64,000 bases of DNA from Alentia gelatinosa (GCA_950022655.1 OX465587.1:29701716-29765715), one strand, 5' to 3'. Positions 43,593-54,363 are shown, numbered from the stretch's first letter. The notes: generated by a model from the letters alone, not told the origin. Made by a program: numbers and translations.

Positions 43593-45172
43593 ATCCGTCC
43601 CTAGTACCCATCCCTAGTACCCGTCCCTAGTACCCATCCCTAGTATCTATTGTCCCCATCCTTAATACCTATCCCTTGGAAATTTACTTGTCTCTAGTAC
43701 CCATCCCTAGTACCTGCCTCTAGTATCTATCCCTAGAATCCCTTCCTAATACCAGTCCCTATTACCCGTCCCTAGTACATGCCCTAGTATATGCCCTAGT
43801 ACCAATCCCTAGTATCCGTCCTGAGTACCCATCCCTAGTTCCCATCCCTAGAATCCATCCCTAGTATTCATCCCTAGTGCCTGTCCCTAGCACCCATTCC
43901 TAGTACTTGCCTCTTGTATCCTTCCCTAGTATCCATCCCTAATACCAATCCTTAGTACCTGTCCCTAGTTTATGACCCTAGTGCCTGTCCCTAGAATCTA
44001 TCCCTAGAATTTGACCCTAGTATTTGTCCCTAGTACCCATCCCTAGTATTTGTCCGTACATTGCATCCCTAGTACCCATCCTATTACCCAACCCTGATAC
44101 CAATCCTTATTACCCGTCCCTAGTACATGCCCTAGTACATGCCCTTGTACCAATCCCTAGTAGCCATCCTTGGTATCCATCCCTGGTACCCATCCTTAGT
44201 ACCCATCCCTAGTACCCATCCCTGGCACCAATCCCTGGTACCCGTCCTTAGTAACAATCCCTAGTACCCAACCCTAGTATCTGTCCCTATGTTCCATCCC
44301 TAGTACCCATCCCTACCACCCATACCTGGTACCCGTCCTTAGTACCCATCCTTAGTACCCATCCCTAGTCCCAATTCCTAGTAAATGTACCTGTCTCTAG
44401 TACCAATTCCTAGTACCCGTCCCTAGTACCCGTCCCTAGTACCCGTACCTAGTACCTGTCCCTCATACCAATCCCTAGTACATATCCCTAGTACCTGGCC
44501 TAGTACCCGTCCCTAGTACCCATCCCTAGCACCCATCCCTAGTACCCATCCCTAGTACCCATCTATAGTACCTGGCCCTAGTACCCATCCCTAGTACCTG
44601 ACCCTATTACCCGTCCCTAGTACTCTTCCCTAGTACCTGGCCCTAGTACCTGGCCCTAGTACCCATCCATAGTACCTGGCCCTAGTATCCATCCCTAGTA
44701 CCCGTCCCTAGTACCTGACCCTAGTACCCGTCCCTAGTACCTGGCCCTAGTACCTGGCCCTAGTACCCGTCCCTAGTACCTGCCCCTAGTACCCGTCCCT
44801 AGTACCCGTCCCTAGTACCCGTCATTAGTACCCATCCCCAGTATCCGTCCCTAGTACCCATCCCTGGTACCCGGCCCTAGTACCCGGCCCTAGTACTCGG
44901 CCCTAGTACCCGGCCCTAGTACCCATCCCTAGTACCCATCCCTAATACCCATCACTGGTACCGAACCCTAGTACCCACCCCTAGTTTCCATCCCTAGTGT
45001 CTGTCCCTAATACCCATCCCTAAAACCCATCAATAGTACCCATCCATAGTAGCCATTCCTAGTACCTGTCCCTAGTACCTGTCCGTAGTGCCTGTCCCTA
45101 GAATCTGTCCCAAGTATTCATCCCTAGTACTCATCCCTAGTACCCATCCCTAGTACCCGTCCCTAGTACCTG
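43593..45172. repeat. 13-bp minisatellite (CCCATCCCTAGTA), about 120 units
   Basis: Degenerate 13-bp units with CCCGT, CCTGT and CCTGG variants run for about 1.6 kb. The minus strand reads GGG-N5-GGG-N2-GGG-N5-GGG repeatedly, matching the standard G-quadruplex pattern. Patches of the same unit at 46572-46592 and 46936-47056 indicate the locus once extended further. Confidence 0.97.
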
Positions 45173-46248
45173 TCGCAACTGACGCGGCTTTGCCCCAGAC
45201 CCCCGCCTGTAAAGCGTTAATTAACATTGAAACTAGACTCAATCTGCCTCAAGTGAATAGACATGAGCTTCATGGATATGATGCTTCTAAAAGGACACGA
45301 AATGAAAATCACTGGGCCTGACAGTCTGGCAGGTCAGCTGAAGTTTTCAGACAGTTTTCATTCCGGTGCGTGATCTTCAGGGGAGGGTTGTGGATGGATA
45401 ATCAGTCCTGTCTGCCTGGAGTAAGAGGGAGAGACGGGGATGAGGAAACACCACTGTCAGCAGGTTTGGGGGTACGTTAAAGGCATATCCTACAATTCAC
45501 AATGGCGCCACCTGGTGATTTTTGGATAATGTCAATCATTAGTCAAAACTGGTTTCTTGGGATTCATTCAATTCTAAATAAGTAAATTTAACATTGTGTC
45601 CAGTTTATCCAATCTTAATAGGTAAAATAGGCATGCGAGTATGGTAACTCATACTCAACGGTTGATAAACAGATAAATATCTGGTCCCTGTTCACCATCT
45701 CGTTTGGAGTGCTTCAGAATATTCACTCGGATATCACCTCATTGATATTACTACACACTGCAAACTTGATGGCGGACGAGGACACAGACCAAACACTTTT
45801 CAATTTCTATCCTTAGTATGTGACCATTCAACCTCTAGGCAATGTATATAGCGCGCATATCGTGTGTGCAATTAAAAATGGATTTCAATAGACCCAGAGA
45901 ACAGACTGTGCCCCAGACTAACTGCACCATCTTCAAGAACTCACCCACTCTCCCAGCACTTCTTTGGTGGCACTCGGCTTCCAAAAAAAACCACCAGCAA
46001 TCTGCTTGGTGACTGGATCTGCCAGTGAGCCCTCCTACAGCGAATAAAAGATACCTCATATGAAATCCTGAGGACTGTGCAGCAAATAGAAGGCCCCCCG
46101 AAGCCGGTGGCGGGAAATAAGCACTGTCAGCAAGTGTTGGGGTGACTCCAGGCACGCCCGGTGCTCAAATACACGCGGAACGTGTGAATCGTCAGACGGA
46201 GGTGTGTAGGGGGAGGGGGGGTGACTGTAAGACTGCCACACTAGAGTA
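45173..46248. other. Unassigned DNA
   Basis: ATTCACTCGGATATCACCTC near 45721 is a hairpin-apex-like word. The minus-strand frame at 45835-46155 has no domain I recognise. A GTGCTCAAATACACGCGGAA segment at 46160 recurs at 48165. Confidence 0.35.
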
Positions 46249-46570
46249 AAGCCAGATGCCCATCTACCGATTTAGGGTTGAATGATTAGTTCCAAAATCG
46301 TATAGGAGTCGGTCACCTTGTCGCAGGCAAATTACGTAACCCCTCGCTCGATCCGCACACTGATAAAATCGGTGTATGGTCCGCTAATCGCTGGGGGAGG
46401 GCAAAAACCAAAGAAACCGAGTGTTCACTAATCGCTGGTTAGCCTTGCCTAGCTGTCCTACATCTACCGACTCCGTTAGGATGGCTCGGCTGAGACAAAT
46501 TACCCTCCGTTTGTTGCCGACAAACGTACATTTATAAATGTTCCGAAATCGGTAGATGGGCATTGGGCTT
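46249..46570. mobile_element. MITE family A, copy A8 (complete)
   Basis: AAGCCAGATGCCCATCTACC to GGTAGATGGGCATTGGGCTT, TA on both sides. It has landed at the edge of the 13-bp minisatellite. Confidence 0.9.
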
Positions 46571-46585
46571 TAGCTGCCCCTTAGT

Positions 46586-46936
46586 ACCCATCATTACTAT
46601 ATACCCATGCAGTATATATTGTAAATACACTCTGTTTTGCCATATAACGTAAAAAATACTGTACGGACCACTGGTCTGTACACTAAAATACGGACCACCT
46701 TGCCATACACGTTTATTAAGATATTGGTTGTTAAGCTAAATGAATTTTCTTTTTTTTTTAATTTCGGGTATATAGTAAATATATAACGTCCAACCATGCT
46801 TGTACAAGCCACAGAACTCGATGATAATTTACCGTTTGTACGGAACTCGGCGTAAACGCCTCGGTCCGTACACACCGTAAATTAGCATCTCGTTCTGTGG
46901 CTTGTACAGCATGGTCAGGACGTTCTATATAATTAG
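46586..46936. mobile_element. Family S element S2 (TIR module plus hairpin) inside the 13-bp minisatellite
   Basis: ATTACTATATACCCATGCAG at the left, CGGGTATATAGTAAATATA at about 46764-46783, then a hairpin at 46784-46932 (arms ACGTCCAACCATGCTTGTAC / GTACAGCATGGTCAGGACGT, apex GGCGTAAACGCCTCGG). Minisatellite units (TTAGTACCCATC) lie on both sides, so it interrupts the array. Minus-strand frames here are arm sequence. Confidence 0.85.
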
Positions 46937-47056
46937 TACCCATCCCTAGTACATTCCCTAGTACCGGTCACTAGTACCTGTACCTAGAATGTGTCCCTAA
47001 TATCCATCCCTAATACTATTCACTAGTACCATTCCCTATTACCCATACCTAGTACC
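46937..47056. repeat. 13-bp minisatellite, right remnant
   Basis: TACCCATCCCTAGTACATTC and further degenerate units continue the 43.6-45.2 kb array after S2. Confidence 0.85.
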
Positions 47057-47310
47057 CATTATGGTAAAGGCATGTCGCACAATTTCGCTTGAAAATCAAA
47101 ACCCATGGCATTTTCCTGAAAATTCAATATGATGATCTCCAAATGTTATGGTATACATATCTAACTTAAATATTGGGGGTCACCATGCTTGTTTTTAATC
47201 TAGATCAATATCATGAGTATATTACGATACAACATATAGAATTCCCAAAATGTTGATTTTCACATAGTAAAGCTCATGTCAGTTTCTCTAAAACCTTGAT
47301 AGAAACTAAT
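47057..47310. repeat. Dispersed repeat family H, copy 3
   Basis: GAAAATCAAAACCCATGGCA, GATGATCTCCAAATGTTATG and CTAGATCAATATCATGAGTA follow the same order as copy 1 (14945-15430). Confidence 0.6.
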
Positions 47311-48688
47311 ATATAAAAACATAGTTATGACGCCTATACGATGATACTTATTCGAGGTGAAGGCCTTCACCCTGTTCACTCTGTTGACACTATCACTCTC
47401 TCTCAGCGCGGCAAGTACATCACCATACTCATCCGGAAGTTATTTGCGCCTGCGCGAGTTAATTTTGCTCTCCGAACAGATTTTTGGTTTGAATCGATAG
47501 CGTTAACGAACCTGAACTACGATTGGAGAATGTGAAGTTACCCGGATTCACTTTTCACATCACCAATCGTATCACTACTGTTCGTTTATATGAATAAACG
47601 GAATGGAATATCGGCTTCGGCGAGTGAGATAACGTTTTCATAGGGATTTCCCAGAGCGTAGGGAAACCCCGATAATGATGTCACGTGAATACGGTCTCCT
47701 TTGTTGACGCCCGCTCGGTGAGTGTCAGTGTTGTTATCGATCAAATACACATATTTAAGCTATTTACACGGTATTGCGTGCATGCTACACGTTATACACC
47801 TCAATATTTGCTCAATACACATGATAGCTCGTTGCGTTGGGCGTGTGAGATGCATCGGAACACGCGAAGTGAAGGGATCCGCCATTTGCAATTTTTCTGC
47901 CAAGATTAATGTTGACGACCTCTCGGCCAATCAGATTGTGTTATTTTTCAAAGCGTGCTATATGACATTCAAAGCGCGCAATATGTACATCAAAGCGCGC
48001 AGTATGTATTTCAGTACAGAGCTACACGGCGTATCGTGCAATATGTAACGACTTACTTTACCCCTAAGAACAGTAAGTATTTACACTGAGTTAGTGCATA
48101 GACCTGTATATAATAATAGATGCATAATACTACATATATGAATTTTAAAATACATAGGTCGCCCAGTGCTCAAATACACCCGGACCGTGTGAATCGTCAG
48201 ACTGAGGTATGTGTGTGTGCAATAATAAGTAAATAAACGTTGATGAACGTTGAGAAGCGTACTAGCTCGTTAAAGCAAAGCAGGCACATACGTTCCATAT
48301 CCGTATAGCTAATACGTGGTCCCCACCAATTTAAATACGTAGAAGAAACGCCAGATTTTACGCCAGTGTGACTGGGGCATCACCACTGAGGGACTGAGCG
48401 GGAAAACGGGAACCCCAAGCTCGGACATTTGCACATTTCTATCAAATCTTTCTGTCCGAGCCTGAATTGGGAGTGTGCACACTATAGGACAAGGCATAAT
48501 ACTGCTATAAACCCCAAGGGGACAAGACTATCGCAGTAACCTTTAGATACAAGTTACTATAGTTACTAATCGAATGCCCACAGAGTATAATGATGAACAC
48601 AGTATGTTTTGTTTGTTGAGAAAAAATGGTGTAAATCTATTCATTATTTCTCATAGAACATAACGTTTGTGATGATGACACATAAACA
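47311..48688. other. Unassigned DNA
   Basis: No supported gene over 1.4 kb. The frame at 47722-48048 contains repeated FKARxMYIKARSMY from the DNA word AAAGCGCGCARTATG (three copies at 47957-48009). This is a short direct repeat, not a known domain. Confidence 0.35.
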
Positions 48689-48755
48689 ATGCCTGGAGGC
48701 ATTCCTCGTCCCCTGGGTGGGAATGCCTCCAGGCATTGCTAGGACTGAAAGAGTT
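48689..48755. mobile_element. Isolated piggyBac-like terminus with subterminal palindrome
   Basis: AATGCCTGGAGGCATTCC and its complement GGAATGCCTCCAGGCATT flank CTCGTCCCCTGGGT, followed by GACTGAAAGAGTTAA ending at 48755. The TTAA-ended terminus and the ATGCCTGGAGGCAT word are shared with 9847-10090. The other end was not found. Confidence 0.55.
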
Positions 48756-48807
48756 AATGATGAACCCTAATAAAGGTGTCTATTCAATCCACGATGAACA
48801 CCTTGTG

Positions 48808-48821
<14 letters not shown>

Positions 48822-48838
<17 letters not shown>

Positions 48839-48843
48839 GGGGG
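48822..48843. repeat. G22 homopolymer after (GT)n
   Basis: A (TG)n stretch leads directly into 22 consecutive G residues. Its length is likely to be unreliable in sequencing data. Confidence 0.95.
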
Positions 48844-49094
48844 TGAGCATGTCAGGACGACAGCTCATCTGACACGGAGTGGCGCAGGGTACGCTGCAGC
48901 CTGACACTCCTGTCACGCTCGTTCACATCTCGCGTGTTTAACGGACGGTCACGTGGCCACGTGAGGCTCTCGCGAGATCTCGGTGACAGATCTCAGGGCT
49001 TTAATAAATAGTGAGGCAGGAACTTGGGAAATATGCAGGATTGGGGATGGCATTTCTGACGTGCCCATAGAGCTCTGAGGACTAGATGGTACCC
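48844..49094. other. GC-rich unassigned DNA
   Basis: GC-rich stretch (CACGTGGCCACGTGAG, CTCGCGAGATCTCG palindromes) with no coding frame. Could be a small CpG-rich regulatory island. Confidence 0.35.
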
Positions 49095-49505
49095 AGGGGA
49101 CTGTTGAATAATCTAGGACCGTACATGAAGACCCTATCTGTATGCCACAGAGACCCAGGAAGGATATGGGTCAAGTTTATTCAACACTTATTGGGTACAA
49201 ATTCTTAATCTTACCAGGCTATGATATTATCTATAAATATATCCTTTGAATAATCTAGGTTCGTACATGAAAACCCTTTTCTTAATACCATAGAGACCCA
49301 GGGATGATGTGGGTCAACTTTATTCAACATTTCTTGGGTACAAATTCCTAATGTCAAGTCTATGGTTATGGACGTTTATACCAGGCTAAGATATAAATCT
49401 CTCCTTCGAATAATCTAGGTTCGTACATGGAAACCCTTTTCTGTATGCCATAGAGACCCAGGGACTATGTAGGTCAACTTCATTCAACACTTATGGACAA
49501 CCTTT
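49095..49505. repeat. Approximately 150-bp tandem repeat, 3 diverged units
   Basis: GAATAATCTAGGTTCGTACA-type words start at 49106, 49258 and 49408, each followed by CATAGAGACCCAGG and TTATTCAACA. Single relatives lie at 33030-33062 and 63835-63895. Confidence 0.85.
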
Positions 49506-49639
49506 GTCGCCAAAATTGTCTTAGCGAACAGACTTAAAATTCATAAAACGATAACCCTTGTATGAGGTACAGCAAAGGGTCTTCATGTATGATCATAGAT
49601 AATTAAAGGGGCCCCTGAACACAGCTGTGGTCAACAGAT

Positions 49640-49661
49640 GGATATGTGATATGGTATACCG
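49640..49661. mobile_element. Family I fragment split by J3 (left side)
   Basis: GATATGGTATACCGCCGCCA on the left and CCGCCAGATCGGTTAAGGGA at 50161-50180 together reconstitute the family I segment seen uninterrupted at 51517-51545, which gives the empty-site comparison for J3. Confidence 0.75.
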
Positions 49662-49668
49662 CCGCCAG

Positions 49669-50160
49669 CACCCCTCTCATAAGATCTCACACTCTCCAAT
49701 TAGTATTCTGTACTCTCACTACGCTCTATGGAGAAGAATTCTTAACAAACCAGGCTTATAGCCTTGAGAATCCACAGGCCTGCCTCCCGTGCTAAAGAAG
49801 TAAATCAATGCAACCAAAAGAGTCCTCTAATCTCAATAATGCCACCTAGCGGGAATAAAGTGTGCCAGTGGATTCTCAAGGCTCTAGGCCCAGTTCATTA
49901 ATAATTCTTCTCCCATAGAGTGCAGTGAGAACCTTGTACAGAATACGACTTAGAGAGTGTGAGATCTTATGAGAGGGGTGCACAGTGAGAACCTTGTACA
50001 GAATACCACGTAGAGAGTGTGAGATCTTATGAGAGGGGTGTGTAGTGAGAACCTTGTACAGAATACCACTCAGAGAGTGTGAGATCTTATGAGAGGGGTG
50101 CATAGTGAGAACCTTGTACAGAACACAACTTAGAGAGTGTGAGATCTTATGAGAGGGGTG
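49669..50160. mobile_element. Foldback family J, complete copy J3, with its own terminal satellite
   Basis: CACCCCTCTCATAAGATCTC at the left and the complement of AGATCTTATGAGAGGGGTG at the right. The internal arms (GAATTCTTAACAAACCAGGC / GCCCAGTTCATTAATAATTC) fold back around a unique centre. The 7 bases CCGCCAG occur immediately before (49662-49668) and after (50161-50167). The right terminal 60 bp is amplified to four tandem copies. No coding capacity. Confidence 0.9.
49921..50160. repeat. 60-bp satellite array, 4 units, at the right end of J3
   Basis: Four exact-length 60-bp units (AGTGAGAACCTTGTACAGAA to TTATGAGAGGGGTG) start at 49921, 49981, 50041 and 50101. Each is the terminal segment of the J right arm, and the last unit ends at the element boundary. 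The minus-strand frame at 49876-50103 is a 20-residue-repeat by-product. Confidence 0.97.
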
Positions 50161-50276
50161 CCGCCAGATCGGTTAAGGGAAACAGTCTGTAAAGTCACCG
50201 ATTTCTTGTGCATAGATTATGAAATAAGGCCACCACTGATTGACTTCCTGAACAACCGACGGATTCAAAATGCTAT

Positions 50277-50818
50277 ATATACACAATAATGACTGGTTTT
50301 GTGTACGAGTGGCTGTAATCTCCAGGTAGTTGACGCATAGTAATATCCGAGCGACTACCGAGGATATTACGTTGTCAACTACGAGGAGATTACGGTCACT
50401 CGTATACAAAAAGCAGATGTTATTGTATTTATTACCCACCTACAAGATTGATAACAAATCTATTGCAATTAAACAGTTTCTGAAAGCCATTTTGTTCCAG
50501 ACATCACAGCATTGTCAGTAATTCGGTGTACATACACCAATAATATAGTTCGCCATTAACCTGTACTTTAAGCATGCAAAGTGTAATATGACAGTGATTT
50601 CTGATGGTAGATGAGATGATTATGATTGATCCTAAATAATTAGCATTGAAGGAACATTCAAGAAACTTATTTTGAAGTACACAATAATTCAACCTCTTTA
50701 TGGACAGGACGATTTTTTCCGGAATCTCCTGCAGGAGATTCTGCCATGCCAGAATCTCCGGGTAGCTAATTCTAAGTGCCCTATACATTCCCTATGGAGA
50801 CTCCGTAATCGGTGGGTA
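50277..50818 (+). mobile_element. Family G element G-h: hairpin plus TIR module (full length)
   Basis: Hairpin 50277-50440: arms AATAATGACTGGTTTTGTGT / TATACAAAAAGCAGATGTTA, core AGTTGACGCATAGTAATATC, loop CGAGCGACTACCGAG. The module runs from TTTATTACCCACCT (50437) to CGGTGGGTAATAAA (50818). Near its end GGAATCTCCTGCAGGAGATT and CCGTAATC words echo the GTAATCTCC word of the hairpin arms. G-g is its reverse-complement relative. Confidence 0.9.
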
Positions 50819-51270
50819 ATAAAGACCTTTAACATACAGGGGAATCAAGATATTCACTGCACCCTCATCGATCACTTGATACCGACGTTCAGTATCGTAC
50901 CACTGAGAGAAATTAAGAGGAACTCAATTATTCTGTGCCGTTTTCGTTTGATATTGGAAACTGAAAGTTGCTTCTGGCTAAAATCACTTAGCCCTTTCCC
51001 TGCAGCACCCAATTCCTCTGAATACCATTACACAGCAGGCATTGCCTGCATAAACGACCCTGCTACAGCAGGCACCTTTTTTTGGAAAATAGCAATGTCA
51101 CATGATGTGTCATGTTATTTGAGTAATTTACCTTGATAGCTGATGCTATTTTGTTATACCAAATCAAAGGTCAATATGCTGTTTTTACAATGTCAAAATT
51201 ACTTTCAATTCAAACAATTATTGTTTTATTTATTGACTTTTGTATATAAGTATCAATGACGCCTCTATGA
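50819..51270. other. Unassigned DNA
   Basis: The frame at 50672-51136 begins inside G-h and continues here. It carries no recognisable domain and is not conserved in G-g. Confidence 0.4.
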
Positions 51271-51446
51271 TGCCTGGAGGCATCATGCTGCTGTAGCCAG
51301 GGGAATGCCTGGAGGCATCATGCTGCTGTAGCCAGGGGAATGCCTGGAGGCATCATGCTGCTGTAGCCAGGGGAATGCCTGGAGGCATCATGCTGCTGTA
51401 ACCAGGGGAATGCCTGGAGGCATCATGCTGCTGTTAAAGGGTTAAT
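51271..51446. repeat. 35-bp tandem array, 5 units, ending in a piggyBac-like terminus
   Basis: TGCCTGGAGGCATCATGCTG units start at 51271, 51306, 51341, 51376 and 51411. The array closes with GTTAAAGGGTTAA (51434-51446), identical to the last 13 bases of the right terminus plus TTAA of the full piggyBac element at 60801. Probably the subterminal repeats of a non-autonomous piggyBac-type element. The other end was not found. Confidence 0.8.
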
Positions 51447-51452
51447 GACAAT

Positions 51453-51735
51453 GTAAAGCCCGTTTCCATTGGCACATTATCTGGCACCGATCTGCAGTCG
51501 GGAACCACTGATGTTTTTTGGTATACCGCCGCCAAATCGGTGAATGGAAACGCGACTTGTAGAGACTGATTTGTTATAGATTACGTAACAAGGCCACCAC
51601 TGATGGATATTCTCACTGACTGACAGAATCAAAAGACTGATTTTGTCTGACATCCTGAGGATTTAAATTTGAAAAATCAATTCTGACTTAAGATTGGTGC
51701 CGAATAATCGGCCAATTGAAACGAGCTAAAACACT
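51453..51735. mobile_element. MITE family I, copy I2
   Basis: AAAGCCCGTTTCCATTGGCA to ATCGGCCAATTGAAACGAGC, with an internal GTATACCGCCGCCAAATCGG segment that matches the J3 insertion site. Confidence 0.75.
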
Positions 51736-51942
51736 GCAAGAACCACTGAACAAAATGGCTGGACTTGAGCAGCAGATTAACTCCACTGGAAAACTACCTC
51801 TAAATACACAGTTATAAAGCAAAAGCAGGCTGTATAGTAGGTATGCAAACACAAATTTATGGTATATATTTATTCATTATGAATTTGTTTCACCATGTCA
51901 AGTCTATGCAGCAACAGATATTGGTGTTGGGTATACTGGCTA

Positions 51943-52215
51943 AAAGCCATTTTCCACTGGCAAATTATTCACCACCAAGCTGCTGTCGGGAACGACCAAC
52001 GCAAGATCTGTGAACGGAAACAGACATGCAGAGAAGTGCTAACTGATTAATTGTGCATAGATTATGCAACGAGGCCACCATCGACTGACTTGGTCAACGT
52101 CCGACTGAATCAAAGAGGTTTGAAATCGTCGGTCATGGTCATTCAGTTTGGAGGACTACTCTGTCGGTATGGACCTGTTAATTGTGACAAAAACAAAGCA
52201 TACACTACACCCTCA
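51943..52215. mobile_element. MITE family I fragment I3
   Basis: AAAAGCCATTTTCCACTGGC with CTGCTGTCGGGAACGACC and TGAACGGAAACAGAC, a diverged I element lacking a clear right end. Confidence 0.55.
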
Positions 52216-52620
52216 CCGATTTTTAGATCCCGAAGTGGAGGTGTTGGTTGTTATGAGTTTTGGTAATTAGATATTTCTACAAGTTTTCAGTTTTAGTAAC
52301 TGTACATTCCTCGAAGTTATGAGTTTTGCTAACTAACTTATCTACAAATTATGTGTTTGGTTATTGCATGTATATCCAAATTATGAGTTTGAATGACTAC
52401 AAATCTCTGCTAGTTATTAGTTCTAGTGACTATATGTTTATAGAGTAGAATTTGGTGATTAAATATTTCCACAAATCAGGCTTATTATTTGTTGCATATT
52501 TCCACAAGTTATGCATTTAGTGTCTACACTTTGCTAAAAGTTATGTCCAATGAATGTCTATATATTGCTACTGGTAATGACCATTACGTGATAAGTTTGG
52601 GAAACTGCATATCATTACAT
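52216..52620. other. Unassigned AT-rich DNA with a loose approximately 50-bp periodicity
   Basis: Words such as CTACAAATTATGAGTTTGGT recur irregularly (ATTTCTACAAGTTTTC, ATCTACAAATTATGTG, TCCACAAGTTATGC) through 52265-52560 and again at 53010-53110. This looks like a decayed tandem repeat into which N inserted. Confidence 0.5.
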
Positions 52621-52622
52621 TA

Positions 52623-52986
52623 AGGCCACTAAAAAAAACTTGTTTCTCATCACCGCGCGCACCAGAAAAAACGATTTTAGAAGTGTTTTTTTTTTAAATA
52701 GATGAACCTTGATAGAAATTATGAAAGGTATGTGTATTTAGTATCAAATAAAAGCTCCTGATGTCAGGGATGCATTAAATTCAGAGCCAGTAAAAATCTT
52801 GAAACTCCACATAAGCAGACACCCCGCATAAGCAGCCACTTTGGCCGGGATCGGAGGGTGTCCGCTTATGCGGGGTTTTACTGTATGTCTGCCCTCTTTG
52901 ATATAGCAAAAGGAAAGAAAAAAAACGTCCTCGTCATATTTTTCATGGCTTGGCGATGAGAAACAAGTTTGTTTTTTTGAGTGGCC
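52623..52986. mobile_element. MITE family N, carrying a nested short hairpin element
   Basis: AGGCCACTAAAAAAAACTTG / the complement of CAAGTTTGTTTTTTTGAGTG, then GCC, with about 30-bp inverted termini (including TTTCTCATC / GATGAGAAA) and TA on both sides. Nested at 52786-52882 is a 97-bp hairpin whose right arm is GTGTCCGCTTATGCGGGGTT and left arm CCACATAAGCAGACACC. Confidence 0.85.
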
Positions 52987-53930
52987 TAAGTTAGGAGTCT
53001 CAATGACTACATATTTCTATTAGTTTTGATCAGCACATACATGAATATTTCTCGAAGTTCTAGGTTTTAGTACCTGCACTCTTCACAAGTCATGTGAGCA
53101 TTTAGTGGTTTTTGTGTCTTCATATCTTTTTTTATTCAGTTGAAAAAGGTGGATACATTCAACCTTGGATGGGCGTTCTCCCATGAACTAATCCAAAAGA
53201 AATACAGGAAAACTTAAATTCTAGTAGGACATAACAGTCGTGTTTGAGCATTCTCTCAGAAAAAATATTGCAGTTGATCTTCTTCTGAGCGCTACACCGG
53301 CTTTTGCATAGGTCATTAGACTATGCTTTCAATGTTGCTGATTTCAGAGTCCGTTGTTCCCATGTTGCTGTGCTTTATCATTCTCATCTGCTGAGCGTAT
53401 ATATAACAAACTCAAAACAATAAAACAAGACAGGACATTTCACAAGCAACACATTACCCCTGTTATATATACATTAGCTATACTACATTCACATCTGCTC
53501 AGGCTTCAGAAAATTGAGTTGAGATATTCTGAGTAGGTACGTATACACAATATAATAGTCTGATATGTTATACTAACACGTAGATTTACGTATTCCACTT
53601 ATCTCTGTATGCGGGTATATTCTATTAGGTGGTCATTTGACTCACTTTGGCATTATTTAGTGGTCATTTGATCCACTTTTGTCATTCGTTTATTAATCTG
53701 TTTAGTATTTCGGATATTTCTACAAGCTACATGTCCAACTAGTCACTACATGTTGCCACAGTCTATAGTCACCTATTCAACATATGGAGGTACGATCATT
53801 AAATAATAATATCAATTTATTGATTTCGGATATTGATGGTGAAGTTAACATGAAGTGTTGACTCTATGTTAATAGTTGGAGTCAACTTTAAATAGCCCGC
53901 TATATGTATGTACACTGGCGTGTATGTGTA
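52987..53930. other. Unassigned AT-rich DNA
   Basis: No supported gene over 940 bp. The first 150 bp continues the decayed repeat on the other side of N. Confidence 0.35.
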
Positions 53931-54345
53931 AAGGGAGGCGTCCACCAACCATGTCAAGGCTATGACAATGGCTTCCCGACAAGATCCACGATTGGCCTAC
54001 GATTGGAGGCCTTGTCGTGGTTGGTGGACCCTAGTTCCCGACAAGAGTCTACGACAAGCCATGATGAGGCCACGATTGGAAGTTTGTCAGGAGCCTTCCG
54101 ACAAGGCTACGACAATATTGAACATTTTTCCCACGACTGGACCCTTGTTGTGGAGTGTCATGGCATGTCGGGAGTGTGACGTAGAGGTCTCTGATAGGAA
54201 ATTTTGGTGGAGCGTGCACATCCTGACACACCCCAACAACACTGTCGTAAAGCCTCCCTCCTTACGACAGGCTGAGACAAGCGCCGATTGGAACTTTCAT
54301 GTCAGCGCTTGTAGTAGCCTTGCCATCATTGGTGGACACCCCCCT
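53931..54345. mobile_element. MITE family C, copy C6
   Basis: AAGGGAGGCGTCCACCAACC to CATTGGTGGACACCCCCCT. Its right edge together with the left edge of B6 creates the TTAA now occupied by the piggyBac element. Confidence 0.9.
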
Positions 54346-54348
54346 TAA

Positions 54349-54363
54349 CCCTTTCACGACCGC
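54349..54363 (+). repeat. piggyBac left terminal inverted repeat
   Basis: CCCTTTCACGACCGC, next to TTAA. It pairs with 60786-60800 at 14 of 15 positions. Confidence 0.95.

Noticed and set aside
45835..46155. 106-codon minus-strand frame
   Set aside because: No recognisable domain, no splice or start context and no related copy. Length is within chance expectation.
47722..48048. 108-codon frame with a repeated FKARxMYI word
   Set aside because: The repetition comes from three copies of the DNA word AAAGCGCGCARTATG, and the frame has no other support.
50672..51136. 154-codon open frame
   Set aside because: It starts inside element G-h, is not preserved in its relative G-g, and shows no recognisable domain.
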